From: Kitasatospora azatica KCTC 9699
GTDB lineage: Bacteria > Actinomycetota > Actinomycetes > Streptomycetales > Streptomycetaceae
Reading direction: 5' to 3'
Length of the DNA: 64,000 nucleotides
Assembly (NCBI RefSeq): GCF_000744785.1
Contig: NZ_JQMO01000003.1
Location: 5,332,001-5,396,000 of the forward strand
Shown in pieces: positions 1-9,256 of the stretch. The notes below the pieces were generated by a model. It ran no database searches. It saw only the letters and a program-made list of their open reading frames with translations, and was not told where the DNA came from. Every line of letters starts with the position of its first letter. The stretch's first letter is position 1. The translations under genes and the position numbers were made by a program.

Positions 1-191
1 CGTCGGGAGGTGGTGAGCAGGTCGGTGAGGTGGGTGGAGGTCAGGACGGTGTGCTCCTGGAGCATCTCGAGGAGCCAGATGTCGCGGGGGGTCAGACGCC
101 GGGCGAGGACCGCCAGCGCCGGCCTGTGACGTGCAGCAGTTGTGGTGGTGCGTTGGCGGGCCGGGGCGGTGGGGTGCAAGGGCGTTCTCAC
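1..191 (-). CDS. Replication-relaxation family protein, N-terminal part
   Basis: Reading leftward from a GTG at 191, 63 codons are open to the window edge. After a basic Thr/Arg-rich start, the sequence LTPRDIWLLEMLQEHTVLTS closely matches the opening winged-helix segment of the replication-relaxation (Replic_Relax) family, which is common on actinobacterial plasmids and conjugative elements. The GTG overlaps the TGA of the preceding TraG-like gene as GTGA, so it is the sixth gene of the transfer operon. The C-terminal part is outside the window. Family members are thought to act in plasmid replication or mobilisation; the role here is inferred from the family. Confidence 0.75.
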   Translation of the reverse strand, partial: MRTPLHPTAPARQRTTTTAARHRPALAVLARRLTPRDIWLLEMLQEHTVLTSTHLTDLLTTSR

Positions 192-2617
192 TTTCGTACA
201 GGGGGCGTGGGTCCGTAGGTGGTGCGGGAGGACTCCCGGATGGCGGTGGCCCGCCCAGGGATGCGTGCCGGGAGGGGTGTGGTGCGCAGGGTGAAGGCGG
301 GGGTGTTGGCGCTGGCGGCGATGAGGCGGGCGGCGGCTTGGTAGGCGCCGAGGTGGGAGAGGTCGTGGGCAGTCAGGTTGGGTGCCATGTGGCGTTCGAG
401 TTCGCGGGCGTCCTCGGGGGAGGCGTTGAAGACGATCTTTGACCGGGCGTTGGCGGAGATGCCCTCGCATAGGTCGTGGGGGAGTTGGGCGAGGTGCTGG
501 TGGGCGAGGACGAGGGAGAGGCGGTAGCCGCGGGCTTCGGCGAGCATGTCCTCCAGTGGGTAGGGCAGCGTCAGGAAGTTCTGCGCCTCGTCGAGGTACA
601 TGGCGGCGTCTCGGCGGGTGTGTTCGCGGGTTCCGGCGCGGCGTGCGGCGGCCTGCCAGGTCTTGGCGACGACGAAGGAGCCGAGTAGGCGTGCGGTTTC
701 CTCGCCGAGGACGCCCTTGGGGAGGCGGATGAGGGCGATGCCGCCGTCGAGGACGGTGTTGAGGTCGAAGGTGGAGGGGCCGGCGGCGATGGTGTTCTGG
801 ACGAACGGGCGCAGTAGGAACGCGCGGAGCTTGTTCATCAGCGGGCCGGTGGCGGCGGCGCGGGAGGGTTCGGAGAGCTGTTCGTACCAGTTCCAGAATC
901 CGCGCAGCACGCGGTCGTTGACGCCGGCGGTGGTGCGGCGACGGTAGGAGGGTTCGGTGAGCAGGCGGGGGATGTCGGCGAGGGTGACCGCGCCTCGGGT
1001 GGTGGTGGAAGTCATGAGGGTGAGGCAGGCGGCGCGCATGACGTCGTCGGTGCGCGGTCCCCAGAACGCGGTGAAGATCCGCCGGAAGATCCCGACGAGG
1101 TTGTCGACGACGACATCCGCGTCCGGCCCTTCCAGGACGTTCAAGCGCGGCGGTAGCGCGTGGTCGTCGGGGTCGATGAGGACGGTCCGGCCGAGCGCCG
1201 ACTCGGGGAGCCGGGCGAGGAGGTCGTTGACGAGGTCGCCCTTGGGGTCGATGACCAGCGCCCCTCGTCCGGCGTCCGCGTCGGCGAGGATCATGTTGGC
1301 CATCAGGGTGGACTTGCCGGAGCCGGTGGCGCCGACGATGTGCAGGTGGTGCCGCCCGTCGGCGACGGAGAGGCCGACGGACCGGGTCGCGCCGATGTCG
1401 GCGGTCCCGAGCGGCTTGACTGCGGGCCCCGGCGTCGGGATGGCTGCGGTAGGGAGGACCGAGCGGGCGCCGGCTCGCTGGACACCTGGGGCTGCTGCGT
1501 CGAGCGGCAGGTGAGCGACGCTCGCGAGTTCCGGGACGGAGAGCAGGTCGCCTCGGCGCGGGAAGTGGCGCTCTGCTAGACGCACAGCGGGATCGCGTAG
1601 TCGATGGCGGGTGTAGAAGTTGCGGCCGGAGTGGACGGCGAAGCTGGAGGCGACCGCGTGGGCGCGGCCCCTCGCTCGGGCGCGAGCCGTCTCCACGGCT
1701 TCGCGTGCCGCTTCCTTCTCACCGCCAGGGTCGGCGGGGGCTCGCTGGATGGGGATGCTGACGGCGTACCGGATCGCGGTCTCCCACTGGGGGCCTGCGG
1801 CTTTGGTGAGTGCCGCGCGCAGTTCGACGTTCTGTTCGGGGTCTTTGGCGGTGGGGGTGGTGCGGGAGGGCTGGTGGGTGAGCAGGTCGAACAGCCGTCC
1901 GGCGCGGGTGGGGCTGCCGGTTCCGGTGCGCAGTCGCCGAAGTTGGTGCTTGGCGCGCCGTACGCGTCGGCCGGTGGCGGGTCGGGCGAGGACGCTGACG
2001 GTGATCGCCTCGCCGTCTTGGAGGGCGAGTCCGGCGCCGAGTAGGGCGCGCAGCGGGTCGCTGTCGTGGTCGGTCTTGAGGGGGAGGATCTCGGGGCGAG
2101 CCAGGCGAAGCGTCCCACCGGTGGTGAACAGATCCTCCTTCGAGAGCGGGACCGGGAGGCGTTCGGTTTTGGTGTGGGTGCCGGGCCAGGCCGCCTCGAC
2201 GGCGCGGCGCAGCAGGGCCTGCGGCACGGAGGCGGGCGCCCAGAGTCTGACGGTGAGTCCGGCCGGGGTGAAGTGGTACTCGAACGCAAGGTGGGGTTGG
2301 CCGGTGAGAAGGCGCCGGTACCAGGGGCGGAGTAGTCCGACGAGGTGGCTCCACAGCGCTGCTGCTGCGGCGGGGTGGGCGGTGGGCGGGGAGAGGATCG
2401 TGACCGCGATTCCGCCGATGGTGAGCCGCTGCTGGCGTCGGCGGTGCAGCGCGCACCGGGTCGTCCAGTAGGCGGCTGTTGACCCGGCTGCCGCTGGGAT
2501 GAGGATCGGCCAGTCGGTGGTGCCGACGGAGATCACGGCATCGGTGGTGGCCTGCCACCAGCTGTGCGGGTCGGTCAGGAGGCGGCCGAGCGGCCCGCCC
2601 GGGACGGGGTCGGTCAC
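188..2617 (-). CDS. VirD4/TraG-like type IV secretion ATPase
   Basis: 809-residue protein. The N-terminal 60 residues include a weak hydrophobic stretch (about 35-50). Walker A VGATGSGKST is near residue 430, followed by a DPKGD motif, and the Walker B-like MYLDEAQNF is near residue 672. The C-terminal part (LAHQHLAQLP, NARSKIVFNAS) is the usual TraG/HerA-type motor end. Such proteins are hexameric coupling ATPases that deliver DNA-protein substrates to the conjugation channel. The GTG start at 2617 forms a GTGA overlap with the stop of the VirB4 gene; a much longer open frame continues upstream but is shadow of that gene. The stop overlaps the next gene's start. Confidence 0.87.
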   Translation of the reverse strand: MTDPVPGGPLGRLLTDPHSWWQATTDAVISVGTTDWPILIPAAAGSTAAYWTTRCALHRRRQQRLTIGGIAVTILSPPTAHPAAAAALWSHLVGLLRPWYRRLLTGQPHLAFEYHFTPAGLTVRLWAPASVPQALLRRAVEAAWPGTHTKTERLPVPLSKEDLFTTGGTLRLARPEILPLKTDHDSDPLRALLGAGLALQDGEAITVSVLARPATGRRVRRAKHQLRRLRTGTGSPTRAGRLFDLLTHQPSRTTPTAKDPEQNVELRAALTKAAGPQWETAIRYAVSIPIQRAPADPGGEKEAAREAVETARARARGRAHAVASSFAVHSGRNFYTRHRLRDPAVRLAERHFPRRGDLLSVPELASVAHLPLDAAAPGVQRAGARSVLPTAAIPTPGPAVKPLGTADIGATRSVGLSVADGRHHLHIVGATGSGKSTLMANMILADADAGRGALVIDPKGDLVNDLLARLPESALGRTVLIDPDDHALPPRLNVLEGPDADVVVDNLVGIFRRIFTAFWGPRTDDVMRAACLTLMTSTTTRGAVTLADIPRLLTEPSYRRRTTAGVNDRVLRGFWNWYEQLSEPSRAAATGPLMNKLRAFLLRPFVQNTIAAGPSTFDLNTVLDGGIALIRLPKGVLGEETARLLGSFVVAKTWQAAARRAGTREHTRRDAAMYLDEAQNFLTLPYPLEDMLAEARGYRLSLVLAHQHLAQLPHDLCEGISANARSKIVFNASPEDARELERHMAPNLTAHDLSHLGAYQAAARLIAASANTPAFTLRTTPLPARIPGRATAIRESSRTTYGPTPPVRK

Positions 2618-4476
2618 CAGTTCTCCTCGGGGGCCTTGAGGAAGGCTGCGGACGGATCGGCGGCGGCGTGTGGACCGCTGGCCTGCTCTTCCTGCTCGTC
2701 TTGTCTGCCGTACGCCGCAGTGTCCGTGAGCTCGGCGGGGTCTGTGGTGACGAGCTGATGCTCGACGTCGGAGGCGACGGTGGTGAACGCTGCCCGCTGG
2801 CCTGGTCCGCTGCAGAGCAGGGCTTCGCCCTTCGCGGCGGCGAGGAGGTAGGCGGCTTCTCCGGCGGACAGGCGGAAGGCGTCTGCGACGGCGTCGATGG
2901 CCTGGGGTGCTTGGCGGAGCAGGATTTGGGTGGCGGCGTTGGCAACTACGGCTTTGCCGAGGTCGGTGGCGAGGAGGTCGGCGGTGTCCTGGGTGACGAC
3001 GGCGAGGCCGGCCCAGTGCTTGCGCGAGGATTTGGCCATGCGGTGCAGGAAGCGGGCGCCGTGCTCGTCGCGCATGAGCAGCCAGGCCTCGTCGATGACG
3101 ACCAGGCGGGGCCTGCGGTCGTGTGGGTTGGTGACGGTGCGCCAGATCTGGTCGAGGGTGAGCATGGTGGCGGCGGTCTTCAGCTCCTCGGGGACGTTGC
3201 GCAGCGAGTACACGGTGAGGTGCCCGCCGGCCTGCTGGGTGGTGGGGCCGTCGAAGAGTTGGCTGTGGGTTCCGGTGGTGTAGGGGGCGAGGCGGTCGGC
3301 CAGGAGTGTGCCGGCCGGGTCGGTGCTCGTGGCTAGGACGGTGGTGAGGTCTGCGAGGAGTGGGGCGGGTCGGGTGTGGGTGCGTGGCTCGAGGGTGATC
3401 CCGGCCTGCCGGTAGGCGGTGAGGATCGCGGTGTCGAGCAGGGCCTTCTCGGACGGGGTGGGTGTCTGGCCGAGCAGGACGGCGATGAAGGAGTGCAGAA
3501 ACAGGGCGCGCCTGGTGAGTTGGTCCACCGCGCCGTCGCCGGCGAGGTCGAGCGGATTGATCCGCACGCCCGGGGCGCCGGGGCGGATGACGGTGCCGCC
3601 GACGGCGTCCGTGAGGCGGGTGTACTCGTCTTCGGGGTCGATAACGAAGACCTGGACGCCTTGGTAGAGCAGACGCAGGGCTTCGAGTTTGGTGAGGTAG
3701 GACTTGCCGGCACCCGAGCGGGCGAGGGTGACCGAGTTGTGGTTGTCCTGGGCGAAGCGGTCCCACATCACCAGGCCCGAGGCGGCCGTGTTCAGCCCGT
3801 ACAGCACCGTGCCCACCCTGTTCTCGGTGTCCGGGCCGGTGGCTGGCAGGTCGGGGGAGGAGAACGGGAAGCAGGTGGCCAGGGCGGCGGTGTCGAAGGT
3901 CAGCGGGGCCTGCAGTTGGTCGACGCCGAACGGCAGGCAGGTGGTCCAGCCCTGCAACGCGCGCCAGGTGGCGATCTGGCAGCGCAGCAGCATCGACTCG
4001 GCCAGAGCCCGTACGGCTGACAGCTCGTCGGAGAGTTCCTCCCGACTGGTGGCGTAGATGGTGAGGTAGAGGCCGACGCGGAAGAGCTTTCCTTCGCCTC
4101 GGGCGACGCGCCAGGCGAGTTCTGCGGCGTCGGCCGCTGCGGCCTCGGTTTCGGGGTCTTCGAGGCGGCCGTGCTGGTGGCCCGCACGGCGGGTGGCTTC
4201 GAGACGGGCGCGCTGTTTGCGCAGCCTGGCGGAGGCGACCTGCGCGGGGACGGGCTCGATGTGGAGGGAGACGTCGAGGCGGCCGGGGTAGGTGAGCAGG
4301 GGATCGAGCCAGCCGGGGCCGACCTCGGCGGGGTAGCCGGTGACGGTGAGGGTGGTCGCGAGGAGGTCGCCGACGGCGAGCACGCGCGGTTCGACCTGCA
4401 CGGAGTCGGGGCCGAGCCTGAGATCACTGTCGGCCTCGGGGGCCAGGCGGCGGGGGATCGGGTGGGGGATCTTCAC
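2614..4476 (-). CDS. VirB4-like conjugation ATPase
   Basis: 620-residue protein with Walker A GAGKSYLTK near residue 255 followed by a DPEDEY element, and Walker B LVVIDEAWLLM near residue 457. This arrangement is typical of VirB4/TraE/SCO6880-type ATPases, which power assembly of the mating channel at the inner face of the membrane. The GTG at 4476 overlaps the TGA of the PrgI-like gene in a GTGA junction, which fixes the start despite a long open frame upstream. The first residues (VKIPHPIPRR) resemble the VKIPD segment near the start of the upstream PrgI-like protein. It belongs to the same operon as the TraG-like ATPase. Confidence 0.87.
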   Translation of the reverse strand: MKIPHPIPRRLAPEADSDLRLGPDSVQVEPRVLAVGDLLATTLTVTGYPAEVGPGWLDPLLTYPGRLDVSLHIEPVPAQVASARLRKQRARLEATRRAGHQHGRLEDPETEAAAADAAELAWRVARGEGKLFRVGLYLTIYATSREELSDELSAVRALAESMLLRCQIATWRALQGWTTCLPFGVDQLQAPLTFDTAALATCFPFSSPDLPATGPDTENRVGTVLYGLNTAASGLVMWDRFAQDNHNSVTLARSGAGKSYLTKLEALRLLYQGVQVFVIDPEDEYTRLTDAVGGTVIRPGAPGVRINPLDLAGDGAVDQLTRRALFLHSFIAVLLGQTPTPSEKALLDTAILTAYRQAGITLEPRTHTRPAPLLADLTTVLATSTDPAGTLLADRLAPYTTGTHSQLFDGPTTQQAGGHLTVYSLRNVPEELKTAATMLTLDQIWRTVTNPHDRRPRLVVIDEAWLLMRDEHGARFLHRMAKSSRKHWAGLAVVTQDTADLLATDLGKAVVANAATQILLRQAPQAIDAVADAFRLSAGEAAYLLAAAKGEALLCSGPGQRAAFTTVASDVEHQLVTTDPAELTDTAAYGRQDEQEEQASGPHAAADPSAAFLKAPEENW

Positions 4477-5447
4477 CAGGCTTCTCCGGTCGAGGTCGAG
4501 GTCGAGGTCGAGGTCGTGACGGGGACGTGCGGCAGGGCGGGGAAGGGGTGGGGCGGTGTGTCGGGGTCGCAGGCCGCGCTGAGCGCGGCGTAGGCTGCGG
4601 CGCCGCCCAAGGGGCGGACGGCGATCTCGGCGGCCGCGAGCAGCCCCGCGGTCTCGTCGCAGCGCCGGAGCGCTCGTCCTGCGGCACCTGGGTCGGTGCG
4701 GTTCTCGCGGTGCACGATCAGCACCTGCCGGTGCAGCAGTTCCTGCTGGTGGGCGAGGTCGGCGAGGAAGTCGGCGTGCGCGAGGCAGGCCTGTTCCAGC
4801 AGCGGATGCGGCAGCGTGGGCGCGGCCTGTTCGAGGGCGGCGACGCGGGAGCCGATCTCCAGGCGGCGGGTGCGGACCAGGATCTGCACGGGGCCGCTGA
4901 GGGAGTTGAGCCAGCGGCCGAACGCCGAGATGAGGACCTGCTGTTCGCCGCCGGTGCGCAGGGCGAGGTTGACGGTGCCGGCCTCGCTGATCGCCGCACA
5001 CCCATGCGGGCCGAGGTCCAGGACGCCGTCCTCGTCGACGTCCGTGATCGGCAGGCTGAGTCTGCCGATGCTCTCTGCCGGCTGGTCGCCGAGGATCTCG
5101 GCCTGCCACGACAGCACGTCGGCCAGGCCGCCGGTCGGGGTCAGGCGCCTGGGTGAGCGGTGGTGGCGCAGGGCCGCGAGCAGCCAGCGGTCCAGCGTCA
5201 GCCCGTCGCGGCGGGTGAGGACCGTGAGCGTCGCCGCCGTTGCGAGGGGCAGGGCGCCTGCGGCGAAGAAAAGCGGCGGCACCAGGCGCTCGGTGGCGTG
5301 GTAGACACCCCACACGACTAGCAGGACGGCGGCGAGCTGGACGGCCTGACGGGCGGTCAGGGGGCCCAGGACGGTGTCCTCCTTGTCGACGTCGGGGATC
5401 TTCACCAACGAGGCCCACGGCTCGTCGTCGCTGGGGTGTCTGCTCAA
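4473..5447 (-). CDS. PrgI-like conjugation membrane protein
   Basis: 324-residue protein. The segment VKIPDVDKEDTVLGPLTARQ followed by two adjacent hydrophobic segments (about residues 33-50 and 55-75) is the pattern of the PrgI family, small membrane partners of VirB4 in Gram-positive type IV systems. Here a long soluble C-terminal domain follows. The likely start is a TTG at 5447 whose TTGA overlaps the stop of the TrbL-like gene. The extreme C terminus is a Thr-Ser repeat made by a 6-bp tandem repeat (GAGGTC on the plus strand, about 4491-4514), a likely slippage site. Confidence 0.78.
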   Translation of the reverse strand: MSRHPSDDEPWASLVKIPDVDKEDTVLGPLTARQAVQLAAVLLVVWGVYHATERLVPPLFFAAGALPLATAATLTVLTRRDGLTLDRWLLAALRHHRSPRRLTPTGGLADVLSWQAEILGDQPAESIGRLSLPITDVDEDGVLDLGPHGCAAISEAGTVNLALRTGGEQQVLISAFGRWLNSLSGPVQILVRTRRLEIGSRVAALEQAAPTLPHPLLEQACLAHADFLADLAHQQELLHRQVLIVHRENRTDPGAAGRALRRCDETAGLLAAAEIAVRPLGGAAAYAALSAACDPDTPPHPFPALPHVPVTTSTSTSTSTGEAW

Positions 5448-7405
5448 CTTGGGTTCCTCTTTCGGCGGGTGCCGGGCGGGTGGTCGTCCATGGGTGGGCG
5501 CAGGACGGCGGGTCTGGGGAGCGGTGGTGGGAGGTTGGCGCGGGCGGGGCGCAGGTTTGACGCGGCGTTGGGCCGCACGGCGGGCGGCAGTGGCACCGTC
5601 CGGCCGTTGCCGCCCGTGCCGCCGGGCAGTGGCCGGGGCGGGCGCGCCCCCGGGCCGCCGGGGCCAATCGGTGGTCCGCTGGCACCGGGGCGGTTGCCCG
5701 GCCCGCCGGGGTTACCGGGCGGAAGGCCTGGACCGGAGCCGGGGGTGGGTGGCGGGGTCGGCGTGTTGAGGCGGTTTCCGGGGGCGTGTCTGCGGGGGCG
5801 GCCCCATTGGTAGGCCGGTGCCGGGTTCGCGCCGCCGGGACCGTTGCCGGGCGGGCCGCCTGGGCCGGGTGCCGTGCCGGGGCCGCCGGTTGGCGGGGGT
5901 GTGTTGCCGGGCCGTGGGGCGCCACCGGGGCTCGGGCCGGGCCTGCCGCCGGTCGGTCCCGTACTTGGGCCGCCCGGCCCCCTGGTCGTGCCCGGGCCAC
6001 CGGGACCTGCGCCGCCGGGGCCGTTTCGTCTCGGCCGTGTTCGTCCCGTGCCAGTCGCTGCCGTCGCGGTTCTCGCTGCCTTGGCGGCTCTCGTGGCGCC
6101 TTTGCCGATGCGCAGGCCGGTGGCGAGTTTGGCGCCGAAGGCGTAGGGGCCCAGGGGCATGCCGAGGGCGCCGAGGGCGACTTTGCGCAGGATCCGCAGG
6201 CCGGGGATCTTGGGGCCGGCTGCGCTGCCGGTGATGGTGCGGGCGGGTGCGGTGACGATGCGTCGGATCCAGGAGGGGATCTTGATGAGGAGGTAGAGGG
6301 TGCAGCAGAGCAGCATGAGGTTGATGAGCTGAGTGGTGGCGCCGAGGGTGACCAGGCCGTAGTTGTTCGGGTCGAGGAGGGCTTTGACGCAGACGAGGAA
6401 GGCGATGGCCTGGGCGATCTCGGTTCCCAGGCAACCGAGGTAGGCGCGCCACCACAGGCGGGCGACGCCGTCGCTGAGCGGGTGGGCGTGGCAGGCGAGC
6501 ATCAGTGGTGAGGCGACGGTGAGCAGGATGATCGCCGCGGTCCGCACCAGCACGGTGATCAGCAGGACGGCGCCGAGGGTGAGGGCGACGAGCTGGATGA
6601 CCAGGATGTAGAGGGGCGCGTCGCCGGTGAGTTGGGCGAGGAGCAGGCCGATGAGCGTGCCGGCGACGTCGTCGGCGCTGACGCCGTCGCCGAAGATCGC
6701 CGCAGCGATCGCGTTGGTCAGCTCGAGCAGGGTGGTGCAGATCGTCAGGGACAGGTTCGAGGCGGCGATACCCAGCACCAGCCGGGGCAGGAGGTCCTGT
6801 ACGCCCCAGCGTTGTTGGATGCTGCCGTGGGTCATCGTGGTGATGCCGGCGGCGAGGACAAACAGGCCGTAGCCGGCGACCGCGATGACCCTCATCGCCT
6901 CCCAGAGCTCGCGGATCCGGGGGGAGGAGGCGGGGTCGGGGGTGGTGAGCAGGGCGCGGACCACGGAGTTGATCAGCGGGTTGACGAGCGGGCGGATCAG
7001 GTCGGCGAGCCAGCCGGTGATGGCCTGGCGGATCTGGCCGGGGATGTCCCAGAACGACACCGACTCTCCCCCACCCGTACCGCCCCAGCCGTCGGCGGGT
7101 GGCGAGGGTGCGGGGCCCGGTGACGGTGCCGGAGTAGGCGTCGGCCTGGGCTTCTCACTGACCGACGGGGATGGCGTCAGACCGGGGGTCGGCTCCTGGG
7201 TGCTCGCAGGCGGTCCGGGGTCCGGCCGGGGTGGCGAGGGCGCCGGTGCGGCCGGGGTCGCGCCGGGCACCGGCTGCGGCCCACCGGGATCGGCATAGGC
7301 CCGGACCTGGGAGCAGGCCAGCACGGCGGCGAGCAGCACGAGCGTGGCACCGGTTGTCACCGCCCACGCCCACCGGCGTCTTCGCTGGGGTTGAGGGGGT
7401 GTCAT
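5444..7405 (-). CDS. TrbL/VirB6-like polytopic conjugation protein
   Basis: 653 residues. An N-terminal hydrophobic segment (about 15-35) is followed by a Pro/Ser-rich extracytoplasmic stretch, then about six membrane segments between residues 130 and 390, and a very Gly/Pro-rich C-terminal tail of about 200 residues. The topology fits the TrbL/VirB6 family that forms the inner-membrane part of the mating channel. The ATG at 7405 overlaps the pilin stop (ATGA). The low-complexity tail may be an interaction or cell-wall-spanning region; that is inference. The family call rests on topology and context more than on a diagnostic motif. Confidence 0.75.
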   Translation of the reverse strand: MTPPQPQRRRRWAWAVTTGATLVLLAAVLACSQVRAYADPGGPQPVPGATPAAPAPSPPRPDPGPPASTQEPTPGLTPSPSVSEKPRPTPTPAPSPGPAPSPPADGWGGTGGGESVSFWDIPGQIRQAITGWLADLIRPLVNPLINSVVRALLTTPDPASSPRIRELWEAMRVIAVAGYGLFVLAAGITTMTHGSIQQRWGVQDLLPRLVLGIAASNLSLTICTTLLELTNAIAAAIFGDGVSADDVAGTLIGLLLAQLTGDAPLYILVIQLVALTLGAVLLITVLVRTAAIILLTVASPLMLACHAHPLSDGVARLWWRAYLGCLGTEIAQAIAFLVCVKALLDPNNYGLVTLGATTQLINLMLLCCTLYLLIKIPSWIRRIVTAPARTITGSAAGPKIPGLRILRKVALGALGMPLGPYAFGAKLATGLRIGKGATRAAKAARTATAATGTGRTRPRRNGPGGAGPGGPGTTRGPGGPSTGPTGGRPGPSPGGAPRPGNTPPPTGGPGTAPGPGGPPGNGPGGANPAPAYQWGRPRRHAPGNRLNTPTPPPTPGSGPGLPPGNPGGPGNRPGASGPPIGPGGPGARPPRPLPGGTGGNGRTVPLPPAVRPNAASNLRPARANLPPPLPRPAVLRPPMDDHPPGTRRKRNPS

Positions 7406-7779
7406 TTGGCGCCGACCAGGCCCTTGAGGATGTCGAGGATGACGGGGGCGAGGATGGCGAGCATGTAGCCGATGCCGGCGGACTTGATGGCGCCCTTTGC
7501 CTTTTCGACCTCGCCGGGGTCCCCGGCCGCCATGAGGTAGCGCAGGCCGCCGATGGTCAGGAAGGTGGTGGCGATCGCCGCGACGATCCCAGTGATCCAG
7601 GCGGTGATGTTCGCGAACACCTGGTCGATCGTCGCCGGGCCGGCCAGCTGGGTCGGGGCGGCGGAGGCAACGTGCGCGGTCAGGATGAGCAGCAGCGCGA
7701 TCGCGGCGAGCACCGCGGGCAATGCGTACGGGGAGTGGGGCGGGCGGCGCGGACGGCGCCCGGGGTGGTCGCTCGACAT
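7402..7779 (-). CDS. VirB2/TrbC-like pilin subunit
   Basis: 125 residues. A signal-peptide-like segment (about 18-42, ending HVASAA) is followed by two hydrophobic helices (about 57-82 and 100-120) separated by a short basic/acidic loop, the layout of VirB2-type conjugative pilins. The ATG at 7779 is chosen because AGGAG lies four bases upstream; an open frame continues further upstream without comparable support. It is the first gene of the transfer operon, so the promoter should lie in the 276-bp gap to the HTH gene, which contains a perfect 6-5-6 inverted repeat at 8011-8027. Confidence 0.75.
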   Translation of the reverse strand: MSSDHPGRRPRRPPHSPYALPAVLAAIALLLILTAHVASAAPTQLAGPATIDQVFANITAWITGIVAAIATTFLTIGGLRYLMAAGDPGEVEKAKGAIKSAGIGYMLAILAPVILDILKGLVGAK

Positions 7780-8010
7780 GGCACTCCTGACGGGCAGGGC
7801 GGGCAAGGGAGTGGGAAGCCGCGTGGTGGGCGGCCGGGGTGAGAGGGCGCTGCCGGGGGCGGGTGCGCGCTTGGAGGGTCCGTGGGCCGTCACCTCCCTC
7901 ACGGGAATCAGGTGGCGGGCGGGTGCAGCGGTGTCAGCGTCTGCGGCGGATCCTCTCGGCGGCACCGGCGGTGCTGGCCGGTGGCGCCCTCTCACCTCTA
8001 CAAACCGGGA

Positions 8011-8027
8011 TTAGACGGCGTGTCTAA
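8011..8027. promoter_or_regulatory. Inverted repeat upstream of the transfer operon
   Basis: TTAGAC-GGCGT-GTCTAA is a perfect 6-bp inverted repeat with a 5-base spacer. It lies in the 276-bp gap between the HTH protein gene (end 8056) and the pilin gene (start 7779), 232 bases upstream of the pilin ATG. The surroundings are less GC-rich than the flanking genes. It is the best candidate for a repressor operator controlling the transfer genes. No particular regulator can be assigned from the window. Confidence 0.45.
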
Positions 8028-8055
8028 CGTCCGATCAGGAAATTCGCGGAAATTG

Positions 8056-8820
8056 TCAGCCGTTCAGGAGACCCGCGCGCACGGCCTTGACCAGCCGCAG
8101 CTCGGCCCGGTGGCGGCGCATTCCCATCGCCTCCACCGTCACCCCGGCCCGCTCGGCCAGCTCCCGCACCGAGACGCCCTCCAGGCGGGTGCGCGCGATC
8201 AGCTCCGCCTGCTCCCGGCCCAGCAGCCCGCGCTCGACCGCCCGCTCCAGCACCTCATCGGGGCACCCGACCGGGACGCCCTCCCGCTCCGGCTGCTCGC
8301 CCAGGTCGGCCCGCGCCTCCTCGTGGCGCAGCTGCTCCGTGCGGTAGGCGCGGGCGGCCCGGTCCGCGGCCCAGCACAGGCTCGACGGGATACGGCCCGG
8401 GTCGGCCACGGTGTCCATGCGCGAGCGCAGGTCGACCGCGGCCTCCCAGAAGCCGGCCAGGGCCGCCTGCTGCACATCGGCCTGCGACAGCTCCGGGGCC
8501 TCGCGCCGCAGCCGGGCGGCAGTGCGCCACAGTCCGGACAGCGCCATCGCGCACAGCGCGGTGGGCCACTCCTCGCCACGCCACCCGGGCGTCTGGGTCA
8601 GGCCGAGCAGGCGGACCCAGATCGCCCCGCGCGTCTGGTAGCCGATCGAGGGGTGCAGCAGCAGCGCCCGCAGGCACGCCATGTCCAGCGGGTGCTGCGG
8701 CAGCGCCGCGTCCAGGTCCCCGACCACGAGGGTCAGCGGGTGGGGCCGCTCGACGAGGCGGCGCAGCTCCTCCTCCAGGGCCTGCAGCGGCTCCATGCGG
8801 GTGGTGGTGTTCTCACGCAT
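8056..8820 (-). CDS. Sigma-70 region 4-like HTH protein of the element
   Basis: 254 residues from an ATG at 8820 with a purine-rich site (AAGGGAAGAA) upstream. The C-terminal 60 residues read like sigma factor region 4: LLGREQAELIARTRLEGVSV followed by RELAERAGVTVEAMGMRRHR, a helix-turn-helix. The middle is Ala/Arg-rich with few landmarks; no region 2 core-binding motif is evident. It lies between the transfer operon and the divergent methyltransferase operon, a good place for a regulator of either. It may be a sigma-like transcription factor or a plain DNA-binding protein. Conjugative elements of Streptomyces often carry such proteins of unknown role. Confidence 0.6.
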   Translation of the reverse strand: MRENTTTRMEPLQALEEELRRLVERPHPLTLVVGDLDAALPQHPLDMACLRALLLHPSIGYQTRGAIWVRLLGLTQTPGWRGEEWPTALCAMALSGLWRTAARLRREAPELSQADVQQAALAGFWEAAVDLRSRMDTVADPGRIPSSLCWAADRAARAYRTEQLRHEEARADLGEQPEREGVPVGCPDEVLERAVERGLLGREQAELIARTRLEGVSVRELAERAGVTVEAMGMRRHRAELRLVKAVRAGLLNG

Positions 8821-9256
8821 GACGGTTCTTCCCTTCGGCGATGACGGCGGGCTTTTCGCCGTCTGCGCCGAGTCCGCCAGGACCGCTGGGGGCCATCTGG
8901 GGCCCGGCCGGGCAGGCCGTAGGGAAGCCCTGGGGGCGAGCTGGGGGTGCAGCGATTTCCGGGACCTTGGAGGCCGCCCCATGTCGCCCCCAATCCGGCC
9001 CTGACCAGCACGAACGCTCTCGCTGCGGCTGGGGGTGAGCTGGAGGAGGGAGCGTGGAAGAGCTCCTTGAAATTTCTCTGGGCAGCCTCTTGCGAAGTCC
9101 CTTCCGGACGGCTGCGGGAATGCCTGATGGGGTGTGTGGTGCGCACGGGCAGCGGTATGACTTATTCGCGATCGGATGGATGGTGCGTTAGAAAACGGCC
9201 CAAAATCCGGTTTGTATAGGTGTCAGCGTCACGCGGCGGCCGTCGGGCCAACCCGC
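8821..9256. other. 436-bp divergent intergenic region in the element
   Basis: No gene is supported here. The left two thirds are GC-rich with recurring GCTGGGGG-type runs (about 8890-9045). The right third, from about 9160, is markedly more AT-rich (TGACTTATTCGCG, TTAGAAAACGG, GGTTTGTATAGG) and should hold the promoter of the methyltransferase operon starting at 9257. No clear -35/-10 pair with proper spacing was found. Open frames on the minus strand here have biased composition but no family resemblance. Confidence 0.5.

Noticed and set aside
2618..3766. A 380-codon upstream extension of the TraG-like gene
   Set aside because: It is the antiphase shadow of the VirB4 gene; the GTG at 2617 forms the GTGA junction and begins the family-like sequence.
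8733..9146. Minus-strand gene in the gap before the HTH gene
   Set aside because: Its second half is a frame shadow of the HTH gene and the first half has Arg/Pro/Ser-rich composition with no ribosome-binding site or family features.
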